From the NCBI GenBank assembly GCA_030605915.1, contig JAUWHM010000098.1, positions 1 to 6,859 on the forward strand: a stretch of 6,859 nucleotides of DNA, written 5' to 3'. Each line of letters begins with the position of its first letter. Position 1 is the first letter of the stretch. Source of the DNA: Nitrospirota bacterium. GTDB lineage: Bacteria > NPL-UPA2 > JAGMAN01. The notes beneath the pieces were generated by a model. It saw only the letters and a list, made by a program, of their open reading frames with translations, was not told where the DNA came from and did not search any database. The position numbers and the translations under genes are program-made. This document shows, piece after piece, positions 5,730-6,859 of this stretch.

Positions 5730-6859
5730 ATGAAGGCTGCAGTTTATACGAGGGTGTCGATTGACAATCAAGTCGAGAAAGAATTTAACTCTTGTGAGGC
5801 TCAGGAAGAAAAGATCAGGTCCTTTATCAAAAGCCAGGAAAACATGAGCGTTTATAGGGTTTATTCCGACCTAGGATATACGGGCGCAAACCTGAATAGA
5901 CCAGCGTTATCCGAGATGATTAAGGACATAAGAGAAAACAACATCAATCTTGTTATTTCCTATAAAATTGATAGGCTCACAAGATCGCCTAAAGACTTCT
6001 ACCAACTGATAGAGTTATTTGAAAAACATAATGTTGATTTTATCTCTGTAACGGAAAGGTTTGATACCTCGACTCCATCAGGAAGACTTCTTAGAAATAT
6101 CATGTTGACCTTTGCTCAATTTGAGAGAGAGCTTGCCAGTGAAAGAACCAGAGATAAAATGCTTCAGAGGGCACAAAAAGGTATGTGGAACGGTGGGATT
6201 GTGCCTTTTGGATATAAGACAAAAAATAGGAAACTTGTTATAAACAAAAATGAGGCTGATGTTGTAAAGAGAATCTTTGAAACTTATACAAGTACAGGCT
6301 CTTTATTCAAGACATATAAGGAATTAAAGGCAGAAGGTATTATTGATAGGCAGGGTAAGTCACTTTCAAAAAGTGCCTTACATTATATTTTGAGAAATAT
6401 CGTTTACACTGGAAAGATAAAATATGCCGGGGGAGTTTATCAAGGTAATCATGAACCGATTATTTCAGATGGTTTATTTAATCTGGCCCAAGAGTGCCAT
6501 AAGGAGAAAATTAGAAAATTGAGGTTATACAAAGATTTTCTTCTTTCTGGACTAATCTCCTGTAGAGAATGTAACTCCTCAATGACGCCATGCTATACGA
6601 ACAAAAAGGCTAAACGCAAGACCAGGCGCTACTATTATTACAGATGTACCAGCACTTTTAAGAGAGACTGGAACTCCTGTAATACAAGGCAAGTCAACGC
6701 AAACAGATTAGAGGATTATATCTTTGACAATCTGGAAAGAATCTCGCTTGATACCAAATATATTGATAGTTTGATCTTCAAGCTCAATTATGAGCCGTCG
6801 GGTGGTCACATCCAATCTGGAGAACTCCGAGAGGTCGACGCAGAGACTCTTCAGGTGAC
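5730..6859 (+). CDS. Large serine recombinase (site-specific integrase), 3' end beyond the window
   Basis: The frame is open from ATG 5730 to the window edge, giving 376 codons with no stop. A strong ribosome site, GAGGTGA (5719-5725), lies four bases upstream. The N-terminal resolvase domain has AVYTRVS with R8 and the nucleophile S10, the YKIDRLTRS motif at 78-86, and FDTSTPSGRLLRN followed by FAQFERELASERTRDKM (112-144). A recombinase domain follows with PFGYK (159-163) and SALHYILRNIVYTGKI (215-230). Next is a zinc ribbon with C278, C281, C306 and C317 (LLSGLISCREC, YYYRCTS). Large serine recombinases are usually 450-600 residues, so the coiled-coil and C-terminus are probably outside. 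These enzymes integrate, excise or invert DNA between short att sites using a serine-DNA link. All visible catalytic residues are intact, so it may be active. Its partner sites are not identifiable here. Confidence 0.95.
   Translation, partial: MKAAVYTRVSIDNQVEKEFNSCEAQEEKIRSFIKSQENMSVYRVYSDLGYTGANLNRPALSEMIKDIRENNINLVISYKIDRLTRSPKDFYQLIELFEKHNVDFISVTERFDTSTPSGRLLRNIMLTFAQFERELASERTRDKMLQRAQKGMWNGGIVPFGYKTKNRKLVINKNEADVVKRIFETYTSTGSLFKTYKELKAEGIIDRQGKSLSKSALHYILRNIVYTGKIKYAGGVYQGNHEPIISDGLFNLAQECHKEKIRKLRLYKDFLLSGLISCRECNSSMTPCYTNKKAKRKTRRYYYYRCTSTFKRDWNSCNTRQVNANRLEDYIFDNLERISLDTKYIDSLIFKLNYEPSGGHIQSGELREVDAETLQV

Noticed and set aside
5418..5771. Minus-strand ORF opposite the ATPase end and recombinase start
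   Set aside because: It lies across two well-supported plus-strand genes and has no domain or ribosome site that I can recognise.

Overview
This is a bacterial window, probably from an uncultured or poorly characterised anaerobe. The support is an oxygen-sensitive four-subunit 2-oxoacid:ferredoxin oxidoreductase, a bacterial ybaB-recR pair, Shine-Dalgarno sites, sigma70-type promoters and a tRNA gene that encodes its own CCA end. I cannot fix the phylum from the sequence alone.

Left part (1-3661): a tightly packed plus-strand operon. It holds the tail of a YbaB/EbfC nucleoid protein, recR, and gamma-delta-alpha-beta genes of a pyruvate-type ferredoxin oxidoreductase. Gaps are a few bases or 1-4 base overlaps, so one polycistronic message is likely. 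The oxidoreductase would oxidatively decarboxylate pyruvate (or a related 2-oxoacid) to the acyl-CoA and pass electrons through the delta and beta iron-sulfur clusters to ferredoxin.

Middle (3662-4446): a spacer with a degenerate repeat, then an isolated tRNA-Asn(GUU) transcription unit with its own promoter (3796-3824) and terminator (4121-4166). The tRNA is split in its anticodon, between positions 35 and 36, by a 196-nt group I intron without an ORF. A nearly complete IC3-like fold can be drawn for it: P1 with the U-G splice-site pair, P2 with a GAAA loop, P3, P4, P5, P6, P7, P8, P9 with a GAAA loop, and a terminal G. The spliced product is a perfect 76-nt tRNA. On the minus strand just downstream lies the C-terminal remnant of a serine recombinase, whose open frame runs antisense through the terminator, the tRNA 3' exon and into the intron.

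Right part (4447-6859): visibly more A+T-rich accessory DNA. A consensus promoter (TTGACA-N17-TATAAT) drives an Orc/STAND-like AAA+ ATPase, followed 50 bases later by a large serine recombinase that runs off the window. I read this as a mobile element, or layered elements, accreted next to the tRNA-Asn gene. The intron-bearing tRNA and the recombinase relics around it are the most interesting part of the window.
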